Source: Oscillospiraceae bacterium (GTDB lineage: Bacteria > Bacillota > Clostridia > Oscillospirales > Acutalibacteraceae). From it: 64,000 bases of DNA. The translations under genes were made by a program, and so were the position numbers. Shown piece after piece: positions 57,111 through 64,000 of this stretch. Below the pieces are notes generated by a model, which saw nothing but the letters and a program-made list of their open reading frames with translations, was not told the DNA's origin and ran no database searches. The stretch covers positions 1 through 64,000 of the forward strand of contig SVOY01000006.1 in the NCBI GenBank assembly GCA_015066105.1. Direction: 5' to 3'. The number at the start of each line of letters is the position of its first letter. Position 1 is the stretch's first letter.

Positions 57111-57208
57111 TTATTTCACCTCATTTAGAATGTTATATACATAATACTGTATTTTACCACAGAATTGAAAAGTTTTCAACTGTTTTATATTTTCCGTTAT
57201 ATTTAACA

Positions 57209-57237
57209 TTGATTTTTTTTGCGGTCGGTGATATAAT
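57209..57237 (+). promoter_or_regulatory. Promoter of the MgtC-like gene
   Basis: TTGATT (57209-57214), 17-bp spacer, TATAAT (57232-57237). Confidence 0.75.
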
Positions 57238-57274
57238 GTTCTGGTAAAAAAGAGTCAGAAAGGAGAATGTAAGT

Positions 57275-57997
57275 ATGGACGGTATAATGCAGATGCTTAA
57301 AGGCTTTTTTGAGCTGCCTCAGACAGAGTATACTCTTGAAGCAATTTTCAAAATGCTTCTCACGGTGCTTTTCAGCGGTGTAATCGGCTATGAAAGAGAA
57401 CATTCTCACAGACCTGCCGGCTTCAGAACTCACATTCTTGTTGCGGTGGGCTCAACGCTTGTTATGATGACTTCAAAGTATGTTTTTCTCGAGTATGAGG
57501 GCCTTGCAAATTTTGACCCGACGAGACTCGGTGCTCAGGTTATAAGCGGCATCGGTTTTCTCGGCGCGGGTACAATTCTCAGAGAGGGCTTTTCCGTCAA
57601 GGGTCTTACCACGGCGGCCTCACTTTGGGCGGTTTCCTGCATAGGTCTTGCAGTGGGCGGCGGATATTACGTGGGTGCACTTGTAACCACACTGTTTATT
57701 TATCTTACGCTCAACACCTTCAAGCGTTTTGTCGCAAAAGGCAATCCCTCAAAAAATATTTATATCGAGGCTGAAAATATGTCCCGTCAGGCGGCGGAAA
57801 TCGGTGCAATAGTAAAACGCTACGGCGGAAACCTGCACACCCTTGAGGTGCTTTATGCAGACTCCTCACCGACAAAGCGCAAAAGTGACTCCGTTGTTAT
57901 GAAGGCGGTAATTTTCCCGCGTGACGAGGAGGGGCTGAGCCTCACAATTTCGGCAATCCGCTCGCTTGAGGGCATAAGGGATTTGTATATTGATTAA
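57275..57997 (+). CDS. MgtC/SapB-family membrane protein
   Basis: 240 residues. Four to five N-terminal helices carry GVIGYEREHSHRPAGFRTHILVAVGS, QVISGIGFLGAGTIL and GLTTAASLWAVSCIGL, the MgtC signature. A cytoplasmic ACT-like C-terminal domain (about 155-240) follows. MgtC proteins adjust ATP synthase, Mg2+ homeostasis or membrane potential. AAAGGAG precedes the ATG and it stands alone between its promoter and a convergent terminator. Confidence 0.9.
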   Translation: MDGIMQMLKGFFELPQTEYTLEAIFKMLLTVLFSGVIGYEREHSHRPAGFRTHILVAVGSTLVMMTSKYVFLEYEGLANFDPTRLGAQVISGIGFLGAGTILREGFSVKGLTTAASLWAVSCIGLAVGGGYYVGALVTTLFIYLTLNTFKRFVAKGNPSKNIYIEAENMSRQAAEIGAIVKRYGGNLHTLEVLYADSSPTKRKSDSVVMKAVIFPRDEEGLSLTISAIRSLEGIRDLYID

Positions 57998-58018
57998 ACA
58001 GTAAAGGCTTTGTGTAAA

Positions 58019-58067
58019 AAAACAGCTGTAAAAAAACGCGACCATACGCATTTTTTACAGCTGTTTT
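58019..58067. terminator. Bidirectional terminator
   Basis: AAACAGCTGTAAAAAA/TTTTTTACAGCTGTTT stem between the MgtC-like gene and the microprotein gene. Confidence 0.85.
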
Positions 58068-58079
58068 ATGATGTTGAAA

Positions 58080-58202
58080 TTAAAGCTCGGGAATTTCGCC
58101 CTCAATCTCATCTTTTCTGCCGAGAATGAGAAGAAGATACTTTTTGATTGTGTCAAAAACCATCTGAATGATATCAAGAACTTCCTGCATGCCTTCTGCC
58201 AT
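58080..58202 (-). CDS. Microprotein, 40 residues, amphipathic
   Basis: Minus-strand ATG 58202 with AAAGGAG, encoding MAEGMQEVLDIIQMVFD followed by TIKKYLLLILGRKDE and an acidic tail to 58080. The first 30 residues form one strongly amphipathic or membrane-inserting helix. It is similar in plan to the 41-residue ORF at 61398-61523 (helix, then acidic tail). No family known; a membrane-surface or secretion-independent peptide is possible. Confidence 0.6.
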   Translation of the reverse strand: MAEGMQEVLDIIQMVFDTIKKYLLLILGRKDEIEGEIPEL

Positions 58203-58287
58203 AGTTACATCTCCTTTGTTTTATTTACAGTGTAATCATATCATTAAAAACGCAAGGTGTCAAGGTGTAGGGATATGTAAAAAAATA

Positions 58288-58316
58288 TTGCCTTTTTTGT
58301 TCAAAGGTGGTAAAAT
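58288..58316 (+). promoter_or_regulatory. Promoter of the nucleotidyltransferase gene
   Basis: TTGCCT (58288-58293), 17-bp spacer, TAAAAT (58311-58316). Confidence 0.6.
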
Positions 58317-58344
58317 AATAAAAAAACATCCGGAGGTTACGGAA

Positions 58345-59265
58345 ATGGAGAAAACAACACTTATTGTAATGGCGGCCGGTATGGGTAGCAGATACGGCGG
58401 ACTCAAGCAGATTGACCCTGTCGGACCCAATGGTGAAATCATTCTCGATTTTTCTGTTTTTGATGCCGTTGAAGCAGGCTTTGATAAGGTTATTTTTGTT
58501 ATTAAGCACGAAATTGAAGAGGATTTTAAAAAAATAACTGACGGCAGATATGACGGAAAAATAGAGGTAGGCTACGCTTTCCAAGATATAAATGACCTTC
58601 CCGAGGGCTTTACTGTACCCGAGGGCAGAGTGAAGCCCTGGGGTACGGGGCAGGCCGTGCTCTCCTGCAAGGGTATGATAGACGGTCCCTTTGCCGTTGT
58701 CAATGCCGATGACTATTACGGCAGGGAAACCTTTAAGCTTGTGCACGATGAGCTTGTAAGGGAGAAAAGCGACGACGGCAAATACAGCTTCTGTATGGTA
58801 GGCTTTAAGGTTGAAAACACCCTTACGGAAAACGGCAGTGTTGCAAGAGGTGTCTGTCAGACCGATGACAGAGGATATCTTACCGATATCGTTGAGAGAA
58901 CAAAAATTGCAATAAACGGCGATAAAATTCAGTTTACCGAGGATGACGGCGCAAGCTGGACCGATATCCCCGAGGGAACAACGGTTTCAATGAACTGCTG
59001 GGGCTTTTCAACACAGATGATGGCAGAGCTTGAAAACAGATTTGCCTCATTCCTTGAAAAGGGCATAAAAGAAAATCCCCTTAAGTGTGAGTATTTTCTC
59101 CCCTTTGTTGTTGATGCTCTTCTCAAAGAGAATAAGGCAGAGGTAAAGGTGCTTGAAACAGGCGAAAAGTGGTACGGTGTTACCTATAAGCAGGACAGAG
59201 AGCTTGTTGTTAAGGCTCTCAGCCGTAAAATTGCAGACGGCACTTATCCCGAAAGGCTTTGGTAA
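58345..59265 (+). CDS. Sugar-nucleotidyltransferase-like protein
   Basis: 306 residues from MEKTTLIVMAAGMGSRYGG. CGGAGG precedes 58345; the frame extends upstream without a site. The N-terminal GXGxRxxxxxxxK-type signature AAGMGSRYGGLKQ (about 10-22) and VNADDYYG (metal-binding Asp pair, about 115) place it in the NTP_transferase family, which couples NTP and sugar phosphate. It lacks a left-handed helix domain. The exact sugar is not evident. Confidence 0.82.
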   Translation: MEKTTLIVMAAGMGSRYGGLKQIDPVGPNGEIILDFSVFDAVEAGFDKVIFVIKHEIEEDFKKITDGRYDGKIEVGYAFQDINDLPEGFTVPEGRVKPWGTGQAVLSCKGMIDGPFAVVNADDYYGRETFKLVHDELVREKSDDGKYSFCMVGFKVENTLTENGSVARGVCQTDDRGYLTDIVERTKIAINGDKIQFTEDDGASWTDIPEGTTVSMNCWGFSTQMMAELENRFASFLEKGIKENPLKCEYFLPFVVDALLKENKAEVKVLETGEKWYGVTYKQDRELVVKALSRKIADGTYPERLW

Positions 59266-59347
59266 ATTCTGTTGCGGGGTTGATTCCGGCCCTGCAATGT
59301 ATTAAAATAATAAATGTAAATTTTAAAATCAATTGGAGGAAAAAATT

Positions 59348-59920
59348 ATGGCAAAACCTGTTTTGGTAGAAACTTCAGCAAGACACGTACACGTAAGCCG
59401 CAGAGTGCTTGACATCCTTTTCGGTGAGGGCTACGAGCTTACAAAGAAAAAGGACCTTTCACAGCCCGGTCAGTATGCCTGCGAGGAAAGAGTTCAGGTT
59501 ATCGGCGCAAAGGGCAGCTTCCCCGGTGTTTCAATTCTCGGTCCCGTGCGTCCCGAAACCCAGGTTGAGCTTTCAGCAGGTGATGCACGCTCAATCGGCG
59601 TAAAGGCTCCCATCCGTGAATCAGGCGACCTCGAGGGCAGCGGCGGCTGCAAGCTTGTGGGCCCCAAGGGTGAGGTTGAGCTCAAGGACGGCGTTATCAT
59701 CGCAAAGAGACATATCCACATGACTCCCGAGGATGCTGAAAAGTATGACCTTAAGGATAAGCAGATTGTTAACGTTAAGGTTGAAACTGACGGTCGTTCA
59801 CTTATTTTCGGCGATGTTATCGTAAGAGTCAGCCCCTCATATGCACTTGCAATGCATATCGATACCGACGAAAGCAATGCGGCCTCCTGCACAATGGGCC
59901 TTGAGGGTGATATCCTTTAA
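59348..59920 (+). CDS. pduL: Phosphate propanoyltransferase (PduL family)
   Basis: 190 residues from MAKPVLVETS, after GGAGG. The two PduL beta-barrel halves carry HVHVS (13-17) and RHIHM (121-125), whose His residues bind zinc. GPKGEVELKDGVIIAKRHIHM is the signature region. It interconverts acyl-CoA and acyl-phosphate. No microcompartment shell genes are present and there is no encapsulation peptide, so it probably works as a housekeeping phosphotransacylase for acetate or propionate formation. I see no acetate kinase beside it. Confidence 0.9.
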   Translation: MAKPVLVETSARHVHVSRRVLDILFGEGYELTKKKDLSQPGQYACEERVQVIGAKGSFPGVSILGPVRPETQVELSAGDARSIGVKAPIRESGDLEGSGGCKLVGPKGEVELKDGVIIAKRHIHMTPEDAEKYDLKDKQIVNVKVETDGRSLIFGDVIVRVSPSYALAMHIDTDESNAASCTMGLEGDIL

Positions 59921-60032
59921 TTTTAAGGCTGTATGAAATTGTGACTTGATTCGAATGCGGAATTCGGGATGCGGAAATGAAGCTGCAGACGGATTCCGTA
60001 TTTTTGTTGAATTATCCGTGAGGTGAATGAAT

Positions 60033-60614
60033 ATGGCAAACAGCTTTTTTGCAATGCATTCAAGAATGAAATACATTAACCGTTGGGCACTTATGCGTAA
60101 CACGGCAAGCGAGAATATCAGCCAGCACAGTAATGATGTTGCCGCCATTGCCCACGCTCTTGCCGTGATGAAGAATATCCGCTTCGGCGGCAGTGTGAAT
60201 GCCGAAAGAGCGGCTTTTCTCGGCCTTTATCACGATATGCCGGAGATTATCACCGGAGATATGCCGACCCCCGTGAAGTATCACAGCAAGGAAATGCGTG
60301 AGGAATTTCTTAAGGTTGAGGAAATGGCCTGTGAGAGACTTATTTCAATGCTTCCCGAGGATTTGAGGGCCTGCTACGAGTCCGCCTTCTTCCCCCGGGA
60401 GCAGGACGAATATCTTTGGAGGCTTGTCAAGGCGGCAGACAAGATATCGGCACTTATAAAATGTATTGAAGAAAAAAATGCGGGTAACCGCGAATTTGAA
60501 AAGGCTTATCAGAGCACGGAAAAGGCTATAAGAGAAATGAAGCTTCCCGAGGCGGATGCCTTTGTGGCTGAGTTTATACCGGCCTTCCACCTGAGTCTTG
60601 ACGAGCAGACATAA
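60033..60614 (+). CDS. yfbR: 5'-deoxynucleotidase YfbR-like (HD domain)
   Basis: 193 residues from MANSFFAMHS. The ATG at 60027 lies too close to the GAGGTG. HD-domain metal ligands are visible in SENISQHSNDVAAIAHA and GLYHDMPEIITGDMPTPVK, which match Escherichia coli YfbR. It dephosphorylates deoxynucleoside 5'-monophosphates. Together with the dCMP deaminase at 51643 it points to active deoxynucleotide salvage, though the genes are unlinked. Confidence 0.9.
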   Translation: MANSFFAMHSRMKYINRWALMRNTASENISQHSNDVAAIAHALAVMKNIRFGGSVNAERAAFLGLYHDMPEIITGDMPTPVKYHSKEMREEFLKVEEMACERLISMLPEDLRACYESAFFPREQDEYLWRLVKAADKISALIKCIEEKNAGNREFEKAYQSTEKAIREMKLPEADAFVAEFIPAFHLSLDEQT

Positions 60615-60615
60615 A

Positions 60616-60656
60616 AAGAGACCGCGGATTTTCATTCGGAATCCGCGGTCTTTTTA
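60616..60656. terminator. Bidirectional terminator
   Basis: AAAGAGACCGCGGATT/AATCCGCGGTCTTTTT stem between convergent genes. Confidence 0.85.
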
Positions 60657-60662
60657 TCTTGT

Positions 60663-61373
60663 TCAGCCGATTATTGAAAGAATAAAGTTGATAAAGCCTG
60701 TAACCATATCACCTAAGGTTGTGATGAATACGGCGGGAATTCTGTCTTCGTCAACGTTGAGGTCGGCAACGCCTGCGTGCTCGTAAATCCATTCTGAAAC
60801 AGGATTCCAGGAAGCAGTGTCCTTTGAGAGCTTTGCAAGAATCATATGAAGCGCAAGCTCGCCCGCAACGTGGCTGTAGCTCATTGAGCTGTAGCTGTCA
60901 GCTTCAATATCAATGCCGTTTTCAATAGCAACCTCGTCGCACTTTTGCTGAATTTTTTCAATGGCGGCAAGGAAAACTCTTGCATCGTAAATTTCGGGGA
61001 ATTTCTCGAAATCAATGCTGCAGTAAACTGTCTGCTTACCGTCGGCGATAACCTTTACGGTGTACTTTGAGTTTGCAACAACGTCTGCGGCAACCTGCTC
61101 GGCTCTGTCCTTTTCAACAAAGATAAAGTCTGAAAGGAAGCCTGCAATCTCCTTGGGAGTGTCGGCACTGTCGCAGACATCGTCGGCAAGCTCACGGTCA
61201 ACGATAACGTCTGCATCTTCGGGAGCGTCTACGAGTGCGGCAACTGCCGTGCTGAGAGCATCCTGCACCCCGGCTTCGGTAAGCTTCTGATTTTCTTCAC
61301 TTACTGCAAATGTGGGCAGTGCAAGCGAAAATGCCATCAGAAGGGCAAGTAATAATGAAATAAGCTTTTTCAT
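60663..61373 (-). CDS. Secreted protein of unknown function
   Basis: 236 residues. A classical signal peptide (MKKLISLLLALLMAFSLALPTFA) is probably cleaved after residue 23. The mature part is acidic with two helical segments, two Cys at about 68 and 139, and a hydrophobic C-terminal tail (VFITTLGDMVTGFINFILSI) that could insert in the membrane or bind a partner. Unknown family. It follows the microprotein gene by 25 bp and probably shares its transcript. Confidence 0.7.
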   Translation of the reverse strand: MKKLISLLLALLMAFSLALPTFAVSEENQKLTEAGVQDALSTAVAALVDAPEDADVIVDRELADDVCDSADTPKEIAGFLSDFIFVEKDRAEQVAADVVANSKYTVKVIADGKQTVYCSIDFEKFPEIYDARVFLAAIEKIQQKCDEVAIENGIDIEADSYSSMSYSHVAGELALHMILAKLSKDTASWNPVSEWIYEHAGVADLNVDEDRIPAVFITTLGDMVTGFINFILSIIG

Positions 61374-61397
61374 TTTTTAAACTCCTGAATTGAATTG

Positions 61398-61523
61398 TTA
61401 TGCAACGGACTCTTCTGTTTCACCTTCGGGAGCTTCTTCAGCACCGCCGAAAAGACCGCCGAGATACTGGCTGAGGAAATTAAAAATTTCTATAAGCATA
61501 TTGATAACTTCGCGGATTGACAT
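61398..61523 (-). CDS. Microprotein, 41 residues, amphipathic with acidic tail
   Basis: Minus-strand ATG 61523 with AAAGGAG, encoding MSIREVINMLIEIFNFL, then SQYLGGLFGGAEEAPEGETEE and a stop at 61398. The helical first half resembles the hydrophobic C-terminal tail of the secreted protein encoded downstream. The two could interact. Similar in plan to the 40-residue ORF at 58080. Confidence 0.6.
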   Translation of the reverse strand: MSIREVINMLIEIFNFLSQYLGGLFGGAEEAPEGETEESVA

Positions 61524-61591
61524 AGCATTTTCTCCTTTCGTAAATTTCTTTTTTTCATTCTAACACAGCATTAACAAAAAATCAATATTTT

Positions 61592-63076
61592 TTAAGCTTC
61601 AACTGCGGCGGCTTCTCTTTTTTCTCTGAGGGCGTTTTCAACCTCTGCCATATGCTCTGCATCGTCATTGTCAAGGAAAAGGATAACGATAAGGTAAAGA
61701 GCTGAGCCGATTGCGGGGCCGAGAATGAAGTGGTGCCAGCGGTACTTGAGGAAGCGGGGAGCAGTCTGGGCGTTGATTACGGTCTGGTTTGAGGCAACCT
61801 TCACATTGGCATCAAAGCCGAGCCACTTGAGGAAGTAGCCCTGAATGAACTTGGGAATTGCACCGGTGAGCTTTGAAACGAAGTTCTGCATTGAGAATAC
61901 GATACCCTCGGTACGCTTGCCGGTTTTAAGCTCAACCTCGTCAATGGAGTTTGTCAGAAGTGAGCGGTGGGCAATATCCTTCATGTTGGTGAAAATCTGT
62001 GCGGTGCCGAGAAGTGCCATAACAACAGCAAGTGCGCCGATGTTGAGGAAGCGGTCGTTTGCACCGATGAAGAAGGCGAGAAGACGTGCGATGATTGTAA
62101 TGGCCTCAGAAAAAACGAGGAGCTTTTTGTTGCCGCCGAGTCTGTTGATAAGCTTAACGGCAAAGAACATTGCAAAGGCACCGGGAATACCCATAATAAA
62201 GCCGTAAACAACCTGTGCCGTACCGCCTGAAATTTCGGTGCCGCCGAGCTTGTAGGCAAGGCCCTGAGTTTCAAAAAAGTATTCCCAGGGAAGTGCGAGA
62301 GATATGCTCTGTACGGTTCTTGCAAGGCAGACGATAATAAGAGTCTTGTTATGCCTTAAATCGAGAATATCCTGAAGAACGCTTGTTTTTCCCGGCTCCT
62401 CGGTGGGTTCAACCTTTTCCTTCATACGGTAGGCGAGCATTGCAATGAGCATACCGCCTACGGCAAAAATTGCGGCGCCGAAAACATAGGTGTTCTTTTC
62501 GCTCATTATTTCCTGCTTTACAAAAATATCCTTGATTGTGGGGAAAAGGCTTGCTATTGTTCCGCCAAGACCTGCGGCGATGGAAATCCACTGAATTACG
62601 CGCCTTCGCTCAACGGAATCGGGGCTTGACATTGCGGCAATACCCCAGATAGAAATATCCTGAAGTGAATAGAAAACGTCAAAGAGTATGTAAAGCACAA
62701 GCACAAGTGCAATGGTCTGACCTTCGGGTAAGCCGAAGTCAACGAACATAAGGAAAACAAGAATACCGATAATCAGCGGTGTCCACAAAAGGAAGGGGCG
62801 CAGCTTCTGCCCCGGCTTGTGCTTTCTGCGGTCAATGAGGCCGCCGATGAGAGGGTCGTTGACGGCATCCCACAGGGTGCTTGCGCCGGTAATCCAACCG
62901 GTCTTTTCCGAGGGGATTTTCAGAATGGTGTTCAGATAAACAAAAAGTCTGTTTGAAACAAAGTTGTAGGTCATATTCTGACCGGTGAGACCTGCAGAGT
63001 AGGAAAGCAATCGGTCGTTGGCAACCTTTGTTTCACTTTCTTCGCGTGAGAACATGAAAAGCGGATTGAACTTCAT
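61592..63076 (-). CDS. GPH-family sugar:cation symporter (MFS)
   Basis: 494 residues, 12 predicted helices. SAGLTGQNMTYNFVSNRLF, STLWDAVNDPLIGGLIDRRK (the conserved N-D-P cation-site motif) and KPGQKLRPFLLW show the family. It is the third GPH symporter here. The gene has a TTGATA-17-TATAAT promoter (63107-63135). Its C-terminus is a charged tail. Substrate unknown. Confidence 0.88.
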   Translation of the reverse strand: MKFNPLFMFSREESETKVANDRLLSYSAGLTGQNMTYNFVSNRLFVYLNTILKIPSEKTGWITGASTLWDAVNDPLIGGLIDRRKHKPGQKLRPFLLWTPLIIGILVFLMFVDFGLPEGQTIALVLVLYILFDVFYSLQDISIWGIAAMSSPDSVERRRVIQWISIAAGLGGTIASLFPTIKDIFVKQEIMSEKNTYVFGAAIFAVGGMLIAMLAYRMKEKVEPTEEPGKTSVLQDILDLRHNKTLIIVCLARTVQSISLALPWEYFFETQGLAYKLGGTEISGGTAQVVYGFIMGIPGAFAMFFAVKLINRLGGNKKLLVFSEAITIIARLLAFFIGANDRFLNIGALAVVMALLGTAQIFTNMKDIAHRSLLTNSIDEVELKTGKRTEGIVFSMQNFVSKLTGAIPKFIQGYFLKWLGFDANVKVASNQTVINAQTAPRFLKYRWHHFILGPAIGSALYLIVILFLDNDDAEHMAEVENALREKREAAAVEA

Positions 63077-63106
63077 GACATCTCTCCTTTAAATATTGAT
63101 GCTTAA

Positions 63107-63135
63107 ATTATATATTACATATGAATAATTATCAA
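63107..63135 (-). promoter_or_regulatory. Promoter of the third GPH symporter
   Basis: Minus strand: TTGATA (63135-63130), 17-bp spacer, TATAAT (63112-63107). Confidence 0.7.
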
Positions 63136-63205
63136 TAAGGGAAAATAAATTTTGGAGATTTTGTCAAAGCGGAGTATGTTTTATTGGATAATGTGTCAAC
63201 ACGCA

Positions 63206-63238
63206 AAAATACCGATACCCTTGAGGTATCGGTATTTT
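63206..63238. terminator. Terminator-like hairpin in the intergenic region
   Basis: AAATACCGATAC/GTATCGGTATTT stem of 12 bp. The rest of the 63136-63522 stretch shows no gene; it has short AT-rich repeats (ATGAAAATGAAAATG) only. Confidence 0.7.
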
Positions 63239-63522
63239 CGCAGTAATTTGAATGAGGTAACTATGAAAATGAAAATGTCAAAATGAAACAAGAAGCATTG
63301 CGCCTCTTTTTTGTATATTTATACTATCATTTCATTAACAAATAATCAATCTTATTTTTATAAAGTTTACAGACAGTTAATAAAAAATGTCGATTTCAGT
63401 ACATCCGCACCCTGAAGTGTTTTTTCATTTGCCGTTTTTAATCCGTTGTGACCGAAAACGCCATTTTTTTTACCCTCAGGGATATATAATCCCCGTGGAA
63501 TAAAAATGAAAGGATGATTTGC

Positions 63523-64000
63523 TTGACGGAGGTTAAAGAAAGGGACAAGGCGGAAAATTATCTTGACACAAGGCTCAGGGAGCTTGAAAAGGAGAGGCTT
63601 TACCGTGTGCTGCCCTTTGTTCTTTCTGCCGTGGCGGGCTTTTGTCTGAGCAAGGTTGACGTTATGGGTGAGCTTTCGCCGTTTGCGGGTGCCTTTCTTT
63701 CGGCGGTGCCCTTCAGATTCTGCGGCGGAGCCTTTATAGGCAGTGCGGCGGGCTACCTTTCCTCTTTTTCGGCACAGCACACCTTAAGGCAGGTGCTTTG
63801 CCTCGGAGCTATCGCTCTTGTAAAGCTGCTTGTTCATAAAAGATTCCGCAGACTCGGTGAGGGATATTTTTTCTGCTGGCTTGCTTTGATTTGCGTGGGC
63901 GGTGCGGCGGTGCTGCAGCAGATTTTTACGGGCGGTGAGCTTGTGGAAATGCTGCTTGCCGTTCTCGAGGGCGGTGTGGCACTTTGCAGTGCCTGGTTTT
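63523..64000 (+). CDS. spoIIE: Probable stage II sporulation protein E, N-terminal part (runs off the window)
   Basis: An open frame of 159 codons starts with TTG at 63523, eight bases after AAAGGA, and continues past the right edge. The N-terminus is charged (TEVKERDKAENYLD), followed by hydrophobic helices with the motif GELSPFAGAFLSAVPF near residue 53, typical of the polytopic N-terminal domain of SpoIIE. SpoIIE is the sporulation phosphatase that activates sigma-F in the forespore. Only the membrane part is in view, so the PP2C domain is unseen. Confidence 0.6.
   Translation, partial: MTEVKERDKAENYLDTRLRELEKERLYRVLPFVLSAVAGFCLSKVDVMGELSPFAGAFLSAVPFRFCGGAFIGSAAGYLSSFSAQHTLRQVLCLGAIALVKLLVHKRFRRLGEGYFFCWLALICVGGAAVLQQIFTGGELVEMLLAVLEGGVALCSAWF

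Overview
The window reads as the chromosome of an anaerobic gut-type Firmicute, most likely a Clostridia member of the Ruminococcaceae/Oscillospirales kind. This rests on strong AAAGGAG-type ribosome binding sites, sigma-A promoters with 17-bp spacers, a class-2 GalT, DnaD/DnaC-type replication proteins, ZapA, a probable SpoIIE start at the right edge, host-glycan functions (sialidase, GH43-like protein, several GPH sugar symporters), and repeat types I associate with this group. Base composition is near 50% G+C in core genes and clearly lower in the accessory patches at 1-2200, 35500-38250 and 44160-45200.

Layout. 1-2200: accessory debris with a tRNA 3' fragment, a DUF4259-like gene between 16-bp inverted repeats, a variable hairpin array, and degenerate repeats. 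2187-3157: a methyltransferase behind a leader peptide and two terminator-like hairpins. 3202-6688: esterase, sugar symporter and SDR; 6698-11737: MnmE, then a PBP/FtsW/FHA cell-wall operon. 11757-24293: hydrolase, acyltransferase, GH43-like protein, membrane proteins, TspO, HTH-membrane regulator, sialidase, NhaC antiporter, TrmO and an SdpI/SdpR pair with a palindromic operator. 24350-26179: a tandem, noncoding, inverted-repeat-bounded repeat. 26315-33233: broken SDR, DtxR regulator, DnaC/DnaD, glutamine synthetase, a CofE-like ligase and GalT. 33381-35169: small plus-strand operon.

35504-38450 is a restriction-modification island between two 49-bp copies of the tRNA-Arg 3' half, with no integrase inside. 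38890-41795: acyl-CoA synthetase and PlsC-like acyltransferase. 41894-43884: anchored protein and Mrp ATPase. 44039-44890: tRNA-Ser, terminator, hairpin array, a frameshifted four-helix-bundle (S23/Avd-like) gene and a second hairpin array. 45281-52140: lipoprotein, symporter, large membrane protein, ZapA, U32 protein and dCMP deaminase. 52262-57110: small ORF, two paralogous membrane proteins and SecA. 57275-63076: MgtC-like protein, two microproteins, nucleotidyltransferase, PduL, YfbR, a secreted protein and a third GPH symporter. The window ends inside a probable spoIIE.

The strongest candidate for something undescribed is the family of variable hairpin arrays. There are five in the window. 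Four begin immediately after the T-tract of a rho-independent terminator. Two share nearly identical ends and centre, while every hairpin body differs. In three of them the linkers reverse orientation at the midpoint, so the whole array can fold on itself. Two of them flank a four-helix-bundle protein gene related to the Avd accessory protein of diversity-generating retroelements. Secondary candidates are the roughly 850-bp noncoding repeat with 26-bp terminal inverted repeats and the leader-peptide attenuator ahead of the methyltransferase.
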